NCBI GenBank assembly: GCA_020248915.1
Contig: JADCGP010000008.1
Location: 186,001-250,000, forward strand
DNA from: Rubrivivax sp.
GTDB lineage: Bacteria; Pseudomonadota; Gammaproteobacteria; Burkholderiales; Burkholderiaceae_C
Reading direction: 5' to 3'
Length of the DNA: 64,000 nt
Position 1 is the stretch's first letter; each line of letters opens with the position of its first letter. The notes beneath the pieces are model-generated. The model worked only from the letters and a program-made list of their open reading frames with translations, did no database searches and was not told where the DNA came from. Below, in pieces: positions 21,983 through 32,706 of the stretch. The translations under genes and the position numbers were made by a program.

Positions 21983-22411
21983 TCAGCGCCCGCGCTCCGG
22001 GCCGTCGTCGATAGCGGCGCTCCAGCGCTGCCAGTCAGCCAGCTGGCGCCGGTCGCGCTTGGTCGGTCGCCCCTGCGCGATGGCAGCGGCGGGCTCGGGC
22101 GCGAGCCGGCGGGCTTCGGCGGCGCGTGCGCGCGCGGCCAGGCTGTCGGGCGTCTCCTCGTACAGGGCCTGCGCCTGCGCCGCCGGCCCGCGCAGCCGGG
22201 ACAGCCCGCGTACCTGCAGCACCCGCGGCGGGCCCTCCAGGCGCAGGGTCAGGATGTCGCCCGGCCGCACTGCCCGCGAGGGACGGGCGACCTGGCCGTT
22301 GACCAGCACCCGCCCTCGGTCGGCCGCCTCGGCGGCCAGGGATCGGGTCTTGAACAGCCGTGCAGCCCACAGCCACTTGTCGAGACGGACGTCACCGGTG
22401 CCGTCGATCAT
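21983..22411 (-). CDS. hslR: S4-domain RNA-binding heat-shock protein (Hsp15)
   Basis: 142 residues. The S4 fold begins [19 protein letters not shown] and includes [21 protein letters not shown], the Hsp15 pattern. Hsp15 binds 50S subunits that carry a stranded peptidyl-tRNA and helps recycle them. The C-terminal half is basic and Arg-rich ([17 protein letters not shown]). ATG at 22411 overlaps the stop of the upstream sensor kinase (ATGA), an unexpected coupling. grpE with its own heat-shock promoter follows. Confidence 0.88.
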   Translation of the reverse strand: MIDGTGDVRLDKWLWAARLFKTRSLAAEAADRGRVLVNGQVARPSRAVRPGDILTLRLEGPPRVLQVRGLSRLRGPAAQAQALYEETPDSLAARARAAEARRLAPEPAAAIAQGRPTKRDRRQLADWQRWSAAIDDGPERGR

Positions 22412-23871
22412 CGCGCCTCCACAGCCGCCAGGCCGGTCGCCGACGGACCGCGCGCCGCATCGGGCTGAATCGGCAGCCGGACCCGCGCCTGCAGGCCGCC
22501 AGCCCGCTGGTTGTCGAGCCGTATGTCCCCGCCCAGGGAGCGCACGATCTCCTGGCAGATCGCCAGCCCCAGCCCGGCACCCGCCCGCCCGGATGCCGTC
22601 GATCCGGCTGAGAAGGGCTCGAACAGCCGCCGCCGGAGCTCGTCGTCGATGCCGGGGCCGCTGTCGACGATCGTCAGCACGGCGGCCCCGGCCGCCGCGC
22701 ACACCGAGACCCCGAGCCTGCCGCCAGCCGGGCTGTGCCGGATCGCGTTGTGCAGCAGGTTACGGGTCAGCTCCCGCAACGCCCACTCGTGCGATCGCAC
22801 CGTCACTGGCTCGGTGACGAGCTCGAAGTCGAGCCCGGCCTCGCCGATCAGCGCCGAGAGGTCGAGCGCGACGGCACGCACGACGGCCGCCCAGTCGTGC
22901 ACCGGTACCGCGCCCCCTTGCTGGCGCAACTGCTCGACCTTGGCCAGCGCGAGCATCTGGTTGGCCAGCTCGGCGGCGCGCGCCACCGTGCCGTCGATCT
23001 CGGCCAGCGCAGTGGCGAGCTCCACGTCGCCGCGCCGCGCCGACTGCACCTGCACCTTCAGCACCGACAGCGGGGTGCGCAGCTGGTGGCTGGCGTCGCG
23101 GACGAAGCGCTTCTGGTGCTCGAGCAGGTGCGCGAGGCGCTGCATCACCGCGTTCGTGGCGGCCACCAGGGGGCGCAGCTCGCCCGGGGTGTCCGCATCC
23201 GGAAGCGGCGACAGGTCGTCCCCGGCGCGCGCGTCGATGCGCGCGGACAGCTCGCGCACCGGACGCGTGGCCCGCTGCACGACCCAGACCACGACCAGCG
23301 CGATCAGCGGCACCAGCACCGCCTGCAGCCCCAGGGTCTGCACGAGCAGGCTGCGGGCCAGCGTGTGACGCAGCTCCAGCGTCTCGGCGACCTGGATGGT
23401 GGCCATGCCCTGGCCGAGCGCCCCGGCCACCGGCTGCAGCAGCACGGCCATGCGCACCGGCTCGCCGCGGTAGACGTCGTCGTAGAAGTGGACCAGCGCC
23501 GCGTAGACGTTGCGTTCCTGCCCGACCGGGCGTGGCGGCGGCAGGTCGGCGAATCCGGAGACCATCTCGCCCGCGAACCCGCTCACCTTGAAGAAGATGC
23601 GGCTGCGGTTGTCGGCCTCGAAGGCCTCCAGGGCCCCGTACGACGGCGTTGCCGCAAGGCGCGGCGCGCCGGGATCGCCACCGACCTCGAGCTCCTCGCC
23701 GATCGCCTTGGCCGACGCGAGCAGCGTTCGGTCGTAGGCCGTGTCGGCGGCCTGCAGCGCCTGCCGATAGAGAACCGCGGCGCCGCCCACCACCACGGCC
23801 AGCACCGGCACGAGGATGCCGAGCAGCAGCTGGGCCCGCAGCGAGCGGCGACCGCGGCCGGCGGCAGTCAA
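22408..23871 (-). CDS. TctE-like sensor histidine kinase
   Basis: 487 residues. Membrane segment at about residues 13-35, a periplasmic sensor of the 2CSK_N type (about 36-175: AYDRTLLASAKAIGEEL, FFKVSGFAGEMVSGF), second membrane segment about 176-200, then HisKA with RDASHQLRTPL (His262) and HATPase_c with NLLHNAIRHSPAGG and GAGLGLAIC. Together with the adjacent regulator and tctCBA it forms a carboxylate-sensing system of the tricarballylate/citrate type. Overlaps the regulator gene by 4 bases. Confidence 0.9.
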   Translation of the reverse strand: MTAAGRGRRSLRAQLLLGILVPVLAVVVGGAAVLYRQALQAADTAYDRTLLASAKAIGEELEVGGDPGAPRLAATPSYGALEAFEADNRSRIFFKVSGFAGEMVSGFADLPPPRPVGQERNVYAALVHFYDDVYRGEPVRMAVLLQPVAGALGQGMATIQVAETLELRHTLARSLLVQTLGLQAVLVPLIALVVVWVVQRATRPVRELSARIDARAGDDLSPLPDADTPGELRPLVAATNAVMQRLAHLLEHQKRFVRDASHQLRTPLSVLKVQVQSARRGDVELATALAEIDGTVARAAELANQMLALAKVEQLRQQGGAVPVHDWAAVVRAVALDLSALIGEAGLDFELVTEPVTVRSHEWALRELTRNLLHNAIRHSPAGGRLGVSVCAAAGAAVLTIVDSGPGIDDELRRRLFEPFSAGSTASGRAGAGLGLAICQEIVRSLGGDIRLDNQRAGGLQARVRLPIQPDAARGPSATGLAAVEAR

Positions 23872-24545
23872 TCGACCTCCTTCAGCAGGTAGCCCAGGCC
23901 GCGAAGCGTGACCAGCTGGGCGCCGCTGCCGGTGAGCTTGCGGCGCAGGCGGTAGGCAACGACCTCGATCGCGTCGGGCTGCACGGCCCCCTCGCCCGCG
24001 AACACGAGGTCGCTCAGCCTCTCCTTGGCCACCGCGTGCCGCGGACGCGCGAGCAGCGCCCGCAGCAGGGAGGCCTCGCGCACGCTCAGTTCGAGCGGCG
24101 CGCCGCGAAGGTAGACCGCGCCGCTGGCGGCGTCGGCGCGCAGGCCGCAGAACTCGGGGCCGAGGCCGGCCGGCTCGGCGCTGCGCTTGCCGCGGCGGGC
24201 CAGCGCACGCACCCTCGCCTCCAGCTCATCGAGGTCGAAGGGCTTGGCCAGGTAGTCGTCGGCCCCGGTGTTCAGGCCCAGCACCCGGTCGCCGACCGTG
24301 CCGCGCGCCGTCAGGATCAGCACCGGCGTGGACAGACCGCCCGCGCGCGCGGCGGCTAGCACCTGCAGCCCGTCGAGACCGGGCAGGCTCAGGTCGAGCA
24401 GCACGACGTCCGGCCGCAGCGCCTGCCATCGCTCCAGCGCCCGGCTGCCGTCGCCACAAAGCGTCACCTGCATCCCGCGACGCTGCAGGCTGCGCTGGAG
24501 CGTCGTCTGCAGTGCCGGGTTGTCTTCGATCAGCAGGAGTTCCAT
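23868..24545 (-). CDS. TctD-like OmpR-family response regulator
   Basis: 225 residues. Receiver domain with acceptor Asp51 (VVLLDLSLPG), Thr79 (LILTARG) and Lys101 (YLAKPFD), then a winged-helix DNA-binding domain (LSVREASLLRALLARPRHAV, YRLRRKL). Expected to activate the divergent tctCBA operon in response to the partner kinase. The start lies 179 bases from tctC, and this gap holds a candidate operator. Confidence 0.9.
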   Translation of the reverse strand: MELLLIEDNPALQTTLQRSLQRRGMQVTLCGDGSRALERWQALRPDVVLLDLSLPGLDGLQVLAAARAGGLSTPVLILTARGTVGDRVLGLNTGADDYLAKPFDLDELEARVRALARRGKRSAEPAGLGPEFCGLRADAASGAVYLRGAPLELSVREASLLRALLARPRHAVAKERLSDLVFAGEGAVQPDAIEVVAYRLRRKLTGSGAQLVTLRGLGYLLKEVD

Positions 24546-24677
24546 CGGAGCGGAGGGCGATTATCCGCAGCGTTGCCGCGCGCGCCGGCCGCCGCCCTGG
24601 TGACCGGGCCCCGCGGCGGCCCGCCATGCCGGTACGCGTTTCCCCCAGGTCGGCGCGACAGCCGATCGACAGCGCGC

Positions 24678-24697
24678 GGTGACACCATCACGTCACC
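24678..24697. promoter_or_regulatory. Inverted repeat GGTGAC-N8-GTCACC upstream of tctC
   Basis: Perfect 6-bp arms with an 8-base spacer, 28 bases before the tctC start in the tctD-tctC divergent region. A further GGTGAC half-site is at 24599-24604. Candidate binding site for the TctD-like regulator; this is inference from position only. Confidence 0.4.
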
Positions 24698-24724
24698 TTT
24701 CGCAGCCCCCCAAGGAGACGATCG

Positions 24725-25684
24725 ATGCGTCGCGACACCTTCCTCCGCAGCCTTTGCGCACTGGCCGCGGCTGGCAGCCTGCCGCTGGCCGCCCGTGCCG
24801 GCACCAACGTCAAGATGATGATCCCCGCCAACCCCGGCGGCGGCTGGGACACCACCGGCCGTGCGTTCGGCAAGGCGCTCCAGGAAGCCGGCGTGGCGGC
24901 GTCGGTCCAGTACGAGAACAAGGGCGGCGCGGCTGGTGCGATCGGCCTGGCCCAGTTCGTCAACGCCAGCAAGGGCGACCCGAACGCGATGATGACGATG
25001 GGCGCGGTGATGCTCGGCGGCATCATCACCGGCAAGCCCCCGGTCAGCCTGTCGCAGGCCACGCCGCTGGCGCGCCTGACCAGCGAGTACAACGTCTTCG
25101 TGCTGCCCGAGAGCTCGCCGCTCAAGACGATGAAGGACGTCGTCGAGCAGTTGAAGAAGGATCCGGGCAGCGTGAAGTGGGGCGGCGGCTCCCGCGGGTC
25201 GACCGAGCACATCGCCGCGGCGATGCTGGCCCGGGCGGTGGGCGTCGATCCGTCGAAAATCAACTACGTGGCCTTCCGGGGCGGCGGCGAGGCGACCGCG
25301 GCCATCCTGGGCGGCAACGTCACCGTCGGCGGCAGCGGGTACAGCGAGTTCCAGCAGTACATCGAGAGCGGCAAGATGCGGCCGATCGCCGTCACTTCCC
25401 CGGCCCGCCTGAAGGGCATCGCCATCCCGACGATGAAGGAACTCGGCTACGACGTCGAGATCGGCAACTGGCGGGGCATCTACGGCGCGCCCGGCATCAC
25501 GCCGCCGCAGCGCAAGGCGCTGGTCGACATGATCGTCAAGGCCACGCGGACCAAGGCCTGGGCGGAGGCGCTCGAGAAGAACAACTGGACGCCGGCGCTG
25601 CTGACGGGCCAGGAGTTCGAGGACTTCGTGGACCGCGAGTTCGCCAGCCTGCGCGCGACGATGGTCAAGGCCGGCATGATCTGA
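24725..25684 (+). CDS. tctC: Tripartite tricarboxylate transporter substrate-binding protein (Bug family)
   Basis: Periplasmic receptor of 319 residues. Signal sequence RRDTFLRSLCALAAAGSLPL with cleavage near ARAG; the paired arginines might indicate Tat export, but the spacing is not ideal. Mature region follows the Bug pattern: MMIPANPGGGWDTTGRAFG, ENKGGAAGAIGLAQF, GGGSRGSTEHIAAAML, and GVDPSKINYVAFRGGGEATA. AAGGAG sits before the start. With TctB and TctA it forms a secondary uptake system for citrate-like or other carboxylates; the ligand cannot be read from sequence. Confidence 0.93.
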   Translation: MRRDTFLRSLCALAAAGSLPLAARAGTNVKMMIPANPGGGWDTTGRAFGKALQEAGVAASVQYENKGGAAGAIGLAQFVNASKGDPNAMMTMGAVMLGGIITGKPPVSLSQATPLARLTSEYNVFVLPESSPLKTMKDVVEQLKKDPGSVKWGGGSRGSTEHIAAAMLARAVGVDPSKINYVAFRGGGEATAAILGGNVTVGGSGYSEFQQYIESGKMRPIAVTSPARLKGIAIPTMKELGYDVEIGNWRGIYGAPGITPPQRKALVDMIVKATRTKAWAEALEKNNWTPALLTGQEFEDFVDREFASLRATMVKAGMI

Positions 25685-25785
25685 TCGCCCGGGCGGGTGG
25701 GCCGGCATGGGCTCGCCCGTGCCGGCGCCGCCCGGCGTTGCCCGGTATGGGGCGTGTCGGGACGGGGCAGCACGAGGGAGGGAAG

Positions 25786-26304
25786 ATGAGCCACGCCGTG
25801 GCAGGCGGCCGCAGGCTGCACCAGGTGCTGGTCTCGGTGGGTGCGTTGGCGATTGCCGCGTTCCTGGCCTGGGGCGCGCGCGACATCCGCGGCGAGGCCG
25901 GCTACGGCGGGGTCGGACCGAACTTTCTGCCCTGGGTGGTGGCGGCGGTGCTCGGCCTGTGCGGGACGGTCCTGCTCGTGCAGGCGCTGCGCGGCGGCTG
26001 GTCCCAGCCCGAGGAGCCCTCCGGCGCGCCAATGGGAGACTGGCCATCGCTCTCGTGGGTGGCGACCGGCATCGCGGCGAACGCCGCGCTGCTGACGACG
26101 ATCGGCTTCGTGCTCTCCTGCACGCTGTGCTTCCTGCTCGCCGTGCGCGGACTGCGTCGCTCCGAGGGCCGGCCGCACGGAGGCTGGCCGGGCCTCGTGC
26201 GCGACTTCGTGACCGGCTTCCTGATCGCGGCGCCCGCGTACTGGCTGTTCACCAAGGCGCTCGGCATCAACCTGCCCGGCCTGACCGGCACCGGCTGGCT
26301 CTGA
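25786..26304 (+). CDS. tctB: Tripartite tricarboxylate transporter small membrane subunit
   Basis: 172 residues with four hydrophobic segments (about 15-30, 46-66, 88-118 and 139-160). The motif [18 protein letters not shown] is characteristic of TctB. ATG at 25786 follows GAGGGAGG. Between tctC and tctA with short gaps, so co-transcribed. Confidence 0.9.
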   Translation: MSHAVAGGRRLHQVLVSVGALAIAAFLAWGARDIRGEAGYGGVGPNFLPWVVAAVLGLCGTVLLVQALRGGWSQPEEPSGAPMGDWPSLSWVATGIAANAALLTTIGFVLSCTLCFLLAVRGLRRSEGRPHGGWPGLVRDFVTGFLIAAPAYWLFTKALGINLPGLTGTGWL

Positions 26305-26326
26305 CCGGCCTGCCGCGGAGAAGACG

Positions 26327-27820
26327 ATGGATATCGGCAGCCAGCTGCTGCAGGGCTTCGCGGCCGCCGGCACCCCCATCAATCTGCTTTGGGCCTTCGT
26401 TGGCTGTGCGCTGGGCACGGCCATCGGCGTGCTGCCGGGCATCGGGCCGGCGGTCACGGTCGCGATGCTGCTGCCGATCACGGGGCAGGTCGATCCGGCC
26501 TCCAGCATGATCTTCTTCTGCGGCATCTACTACGGCGCGATGTATGGCGGATCGACGACCTCGATCCTGCTGAACACGCCCGGCGAGACCGGCACGATGG
26601 TGACGGCTCTCGAGGGCTTCAAGATGGCCAAGAGCGGGCGCGCCGGCGCCGCGCTGGCGACGTCGGCGATCGGCAGCTTCGTCGCCGGGACGATCGCCAC
26701 CGTGCTGGTGACCTTGTTCGCACCGGTCGTGGCGCAGCACGCCGTCAAGCTGGGGCCGCCCGAGTACTTCATGCTGATGGTCCTCGCCTTCACGACCGTC
26801 AGCGCGGTGCTGGGCAGCAGCGCGCTGCGGGGAGTGACCGCGTTGTTCGTCGGGCTGGCCATCGGCCTGGTCGGCCTCGACCAGATCTCGGGCCAGGTGC
26901 GCTACACCGGCGGGATCCCGGAGTTCATGGATGGCATCGAGGTGGTGCTGGTCGCGGTGGGCCTGTTCGCGGTGGGCGAGTGCCTGTACACGGCGCTCTA
27001 CGAAGGCCGGGCCGAGACCCAGATGAACCGGATGAACCGCGTGCACATGACGCGTGCCGAGTGGCGCCGTTCGTGGCCGGCCTGGCTGCGCGGCACGGCG
27101 CTGGGTTTTCCGTTCGGCACGATCCCGGCCGGCGGCACCGAGATTCCCACGTTCCTCAGCTACGGGGTCGAGCGCAAGCTGAGCCGGCACAAGGAGGAGT
27201 TCGGCACCACGGGCGCCATCGAGGGCGTCGCCGGTCCGGAAGCGGCCAACAACGCGGCGGTGACGGCGACGCTCGTGCCGCTGCTGACGCTCGGGATCCC
27301 GACCAGCGTGACGGCGGCGATCATGCTCTCGGCGTTCCAGAACTACGGCATCAACCCGGGGCCGCAGCTGTTCCAGACCAACGCCACGCTGGTCTGGGCG
27401 CTGATCGCCTCGCTCTACATCGGCAACGTGATGCTGCTGGTGCTGAACCTGCCGCTGGTCGGGCTGTGGGTCAAGCTCCTGGCCATCCCGCGCCCGCCGC
27501 TTTATGCCGGCATCCTGATCTTCGCGACGATCGGCGTGTACGGCATGCGCCAGAGCACCTTCGACCTGTTCGTGATGCTCGGCATCGGACTGCTGGGGGT
27601 GCTGATGCGGCGCTTCGGCTTCCCGACCGCACCGGTCATCGTCGGGATGATCCTGGGGCCGCTCGCCGAGGCCCAGCTGCGCAACGCGATCTCGATCGGC
27701 GAGGGGCACTGGACGGTGTTCCTGGAACGGCCCGTCTCCGCGCTGCTGCTCGCCGTGGTCGTGGCGGTGCTGGTGCTGCCGCGCCTGATCGGGCTGCTCG
27801 CGGCACGCCGGAGCGCCTAG
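26327..27820 (+). CDS. tctA: Tripartite tricarboxylate transporter large membrane subunit
   Basis: 497 residues, polytopic. Family motifs: [20 protein letters not shown] near the N-terminus, [20 protein letters not shown] (about residues 65-84) and [19 protein letters not shown] with [19 protein letters not shown] in the middle. Forms the transport channel with TctB. The stop TAG shares the tetranucleotide CTAG with the stop of the convergent hemH gene. Confidence 0.94.
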   Translation: MDIGSQLLQGFAAAGTPINLLWAFVGCALGTAIGVLPGIGPAVTVAMLLPITGQVDPASSMIFFCGIYYGAMYGGSTTSILLNTPGETGTMVTALEGFKMAKSGRAGAALATSAIGSFVAGTIATVLVTLFAPVVAQHAVKLGPPEYFMLMVLAFTTVSAVLGSSALRGVTALFVGLAIGLVGLDQISGQVRYTGGIPEFMDGIEVVLVAVGLFAVGECLYTALYEGRAETQMNRMNRVHMTRAEWRRSWPAWLRGTALGFPFGTIPAGGTEIPTFLSYGVERKLSRHKEEFGTTGAIEGVAGPEAANNAAVTATLVPLLTLGIPTSVTAAIMLSAFQNYGINPGPQLFQTNATLVWALIASLYIGNVMLLVLNLPLVGLWVKLLAIPRPPLYAGILIFATIGVYGMRQSTFDLFVMLGIGLLGVLMRRFGFPTAPVIVGMILGPLAEAQLRNAISIGEGHWTVFLERPVSALLLAVVVAVLVLPRLIGLLAARRSA

Positions 27821-28923
27821 TCGCGCGCGCCCAGGGCGAGCGCGCGCTCGCGCTGCGCGGCCAGCGCCGCGGTCTCGGCGGCGGCTGCTGCCGGCGCCCG
27901 GGTCGGCCAGCCCTGCAGGTGCTGCTCGGCGAGGTCGGCCAATGCGGCGACGAAGCGCGGGCGGTCGTTCAGGCAGGGCACGTAGCGGAAGTCGGTGCCA
28001 CCGGCCTCCAGAAAGGCGTCCCGGCCTTCCTGCGCGATCTCCTCGAGCGTCTCGAGGCAGTCGGCGACGAAGCCCGGGCACGCCACGTCGACGCTGCGCA
28101 CGCCCTCCGTGGCCAGCTGCTGCAGCGTCGGCTCGGTGTAGGGCTCGAGCCAGCGGGCCTTGCCGAAGCGGCTCTGGAACGTGACCTTCATCGTGCCCGG
28201 TGCGAGCTGCAGCCGCTCGGCCAGCAGCCGCGCGGTCTTGTGGCACTGGCAGTGGTACGGGTCGCCGAGTTCGAGCGAGCGGGCCGGTACGCCGTGGAAG
28301 CTGAGCACGAGCCGCTCGGCGCGCCCGCGCTCTATCCAGTGGGCCTGGAGCGACTCGGCCAGTGCGTCGATGTAGCCGTCGTGGTCGTGGTACTCGCCCA
28401 CGAAGCGCAGCTCCGGCACGCGCCGGGCGCCGCTGGCCCACTGCTGCACCTTGTCGCCGACGCTCGCCGTCGTGGCTGCGGCGTACTGCGGGTACAGCGG
28501 CAGCACCAGCACCCGGGTCGCCCCTTCCCGGCGCAGCGCGTCCAGGACGTCCGGGATCGACGGCGCGCCGTAGCGCATGGCGTGGCGGACCAGCAGCCGG
28601 TCGTGCCCGCGCGCGGTCATCGCGGAGCCGACCGCCGCAGCCTGGCGCACGGTCCACAGGGCAAGCGGCGAGCCCTCGGATGTCCAGACGCTGGCGTACT
28701 TCGCGGCGCTGCGTGCCGGCCGGGTGCGCAGGATGACCCCATGCAGCAGCGGCCACCAGACGATGCGCGGGATCTCGACAACGCGCGGGTCATCGAGGAA
28801 CTCGGCCAGGTAGCGGCGCAGCGCGGCCGGGGAGGGCTCGTCGGGTGTGCCGAGGTTCACCAGCAGCAGTGCGCAGCGCTCGGGCTCGCCGTGCCGGTGG
28901 GGCGGTTCCGGGCGGTAGGTCAT
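27817..28923 (-). CDS. hemH: Ferrochelatase
   Basis: Inserts ferrous iron into protoporphyrin IX, the last step of heme synthesis. 368 residues. Motifs: [37 protein letters not shown], active-site His210 in [43 protein letters not shown] and [17 protein letters not shown]. The last 25 residues are a variable Ala-rich tail. Its start overlaps the stop of the upstream cyclase gene by 4 bases, so both are likely co-expressed. Confidence 0.96.
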   Translation of the reverse strand: MTYRPEPPHRHGEPERCALLLVNLGTPDEPSPAALRRYLAEFLDDPRVVEIPRIVWWPLLHGVILRTRPARSAAKYASVWTSEGSPLALWTVRQAAAVGSAMTARGHDRLLVRHAMRYGAPSIPDVLDALRREGATRVLVLPLYPQYAAATTASVGDKVQQWASGARRVPELRFVGEYHDHDGYIDALAESLQAHWIERGRAERLVLSFHGVPARSLELGDPYHCQCHKTARLLAERLQLAPGTMKVTFQSRFGKARWLEPYTEPTLQQLATEGVRSVDVACPGFVADCLETLEEIAQEGRDAFLEAGGTDFRYVPCLNDRPRFVAALADLAEQHLQGWPTRAPAAAAAETAALAAQRERALALGARD

Positions 28924-29864
28924 GCGGGGGGCGGCTCGGCCAGGCGGAGCACCTCGAAGCCGACCACCGCCGCCAGCGGATCCACCGGGGAGCCGCCCAG
29001 GCCGATCGAGCCGCTGCCGTGCAGCGTGCAGCTGCCGCGGCGCAGGCTGACGATCTCGCCGTCGTTGAACTGGACGTAGGTGCCGTTGTAGCTGAGGTCG
29101 GTCAGCTGGAAGCTGCCGGCGTGCCAGTCGACGCGCGCGTGCGATCGCGACACCCGGCTGTCCTCGACGCGGAAGGTACTTTGCGGGCTGCGCCCGAGGA
29201 CGACCGGCAGCTCTCCGGTGCCGAACGAGCGCTTCACGCGGCCCCAGGACAGGCGCAGGCCGTCGGGCTCGATGTCCGGCGGGTCGACGATGCTGAATTC
29301 GGTGGCGATGCCGGTGTCGGCGGCGCTGCGGCGCACTCCGAGGACGTGGACTTCGACCGGCTCGACGCGGCCGCGGAGCACCAGCCGGTCGAGGCGACGG
29401 AACCGCGCCCTGGCCTCCGCGGGCAGTTCGCGCAGTGCCTCGACCGTGAGCAGCGTCTCGTTGTCGCTCGCGTGGTCCAGCAGCCGAGCGGCCACGTTGA
29501 CGGCGTCGCCGAAGCAGTCACCGCCGGTCTCGACGAGCTCGCCATGGGCCATCGCGATCTGCAGCCGGAGCGCAGCCAGGCCGGACGAGGCACCCAGCTC
29601 GCGCCCGCGGACGACGATGCCCTCCAGCGCGTCGTGCATCTGCAGCGCTGCGCCGTAGGCGTGCAGCGGCTCCTCGAACACCGCCATCAGCCCGTCGCCC
29701 AGCGTCTTGACGACGGCGCCACCGGACCGGGCCACCGGCTGGGCCAGCGCGTCGATGCAGCCGGTGACCACCCCAGTGGCCTCCTCGTTGCCCAGTGATT
29801 CGAAGAGCGCCGTGCTGCCGCGCAGGTCGGCGAACAGGACGGTGCGGACGACGAGGCGGGACAT
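28920..29864 (-). CDS. Class III adenylate/guanylate cyclase with C-terminal FHA domain
   Basis: 314 residues, no membrane segment. The cyclase domain keeps the full catalytic set: metal-binding Asp13 (FADLRGST) and Asp57 (KTLGDG), purine-selecting Lys53 and Asp120, and transition-state Asn123 and Arg127 (GDAVNVAARLLD). The Lys/Asp pair favours ATP, hence cAMP. From about residue 215 an FHA phosphothreonine-binding domain follows (VVLGRSPQSTFRVEDSRVSR, SHARV, LSYNGTYVQFNDGE). This suggests control by a Ser/Thr kinase or a phospho-partner. The coding region overlaps hemH by 4 bases. Confidence 0.9.
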   Translation of the reverse strand: MSRLVVRTVLFADLRGSTALFESLGNEEATGVVTGCIDALAQPVARSGGAVVKTLGDGLMAVFEEPLHAYGAALQMHDALEGIVVRGRELGASSGLAALRLQIAMAHGELVETGGDCFGDAVNVAARLLDHASDNETLLTVEALRELPAEARARFRRLDRLVLRGRVEPVEVHVLGVRRSAADTGIATEFSIVDPPDIEPDGLRLSWGRVKRSFGTGELPVVLGRSPQSTFRVEDSRVSRSHARVDWHAGSFQLTDLSYNGTYVQFNDGEIVSLRRGSCTLHGSGSIGLGGSPVDPLAAVVGFEVLRLAEPPPA

Positions 29865-29912
29865 GTCGGGGCGCAGTCTACCGATGGGCCGTCCGCGAGC
29901 CCCTCCCCAGGA

Positions 29913-32348
<2,436 letters not shown>

Positions 32349-32706
32349 GCGGGTTCTCGGCGGAAGGTGGCGGTATGGCTCGGTGGCCCCGGCAAGTCCG
32401 CCAGCGCGCCGCCGGGCAGCCCGGGACGCGTGACAGGACGGATACGATCTCGACCGGACGCGGAAGACCCGCTCCGAACGCAGCATGGGGCCGGCGAAGG
32501 CCGGACAAGATGGCGTGAACCCGGGACGTTGCAGCGCTTGCGATCGGGGGGACCGCTCGATCCCTTGTCGAGGGCGGGGTCCCGGGTCCGGCTCGGAGAA
32601 GCTGCGTTCACTCTTGCCGCGGCTGACTTGCGGATTATACCCAGAGCCCCGTGGATGACCGGTTCTCGATCAGGGCTCGCCGGGCCTCGCGCGGCGCTCG
32701 CGACCA
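32349..32706 (-). other. 358-base gap between cfa and rpoD: rpoD leader and promoter
   Basis: No convincing gene. Read on the minus strand it holds a perfect TATAAT, then about 290 bases of GC-rich leader before rpoD, including a strong CCGGC-CTTC-GCCGG hairpin near 32490-32504. A downstream rpoD promoter or structured leader is possible. Confidence 0.5.
32634..32639 (-). promoter_or_regulatory. Perfect -10 box (TATAAT) upstream of rpoD
   Basis: TATAAT on the minus strand in the cfa-rpoD gap, in the setting GGGTATAATCCGC. The best -35 at normal spacing (around 32657-32662) does not resemble TTGACA. Given the low AT content of the region, a promoter is still likely. Confidence 0.5.
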
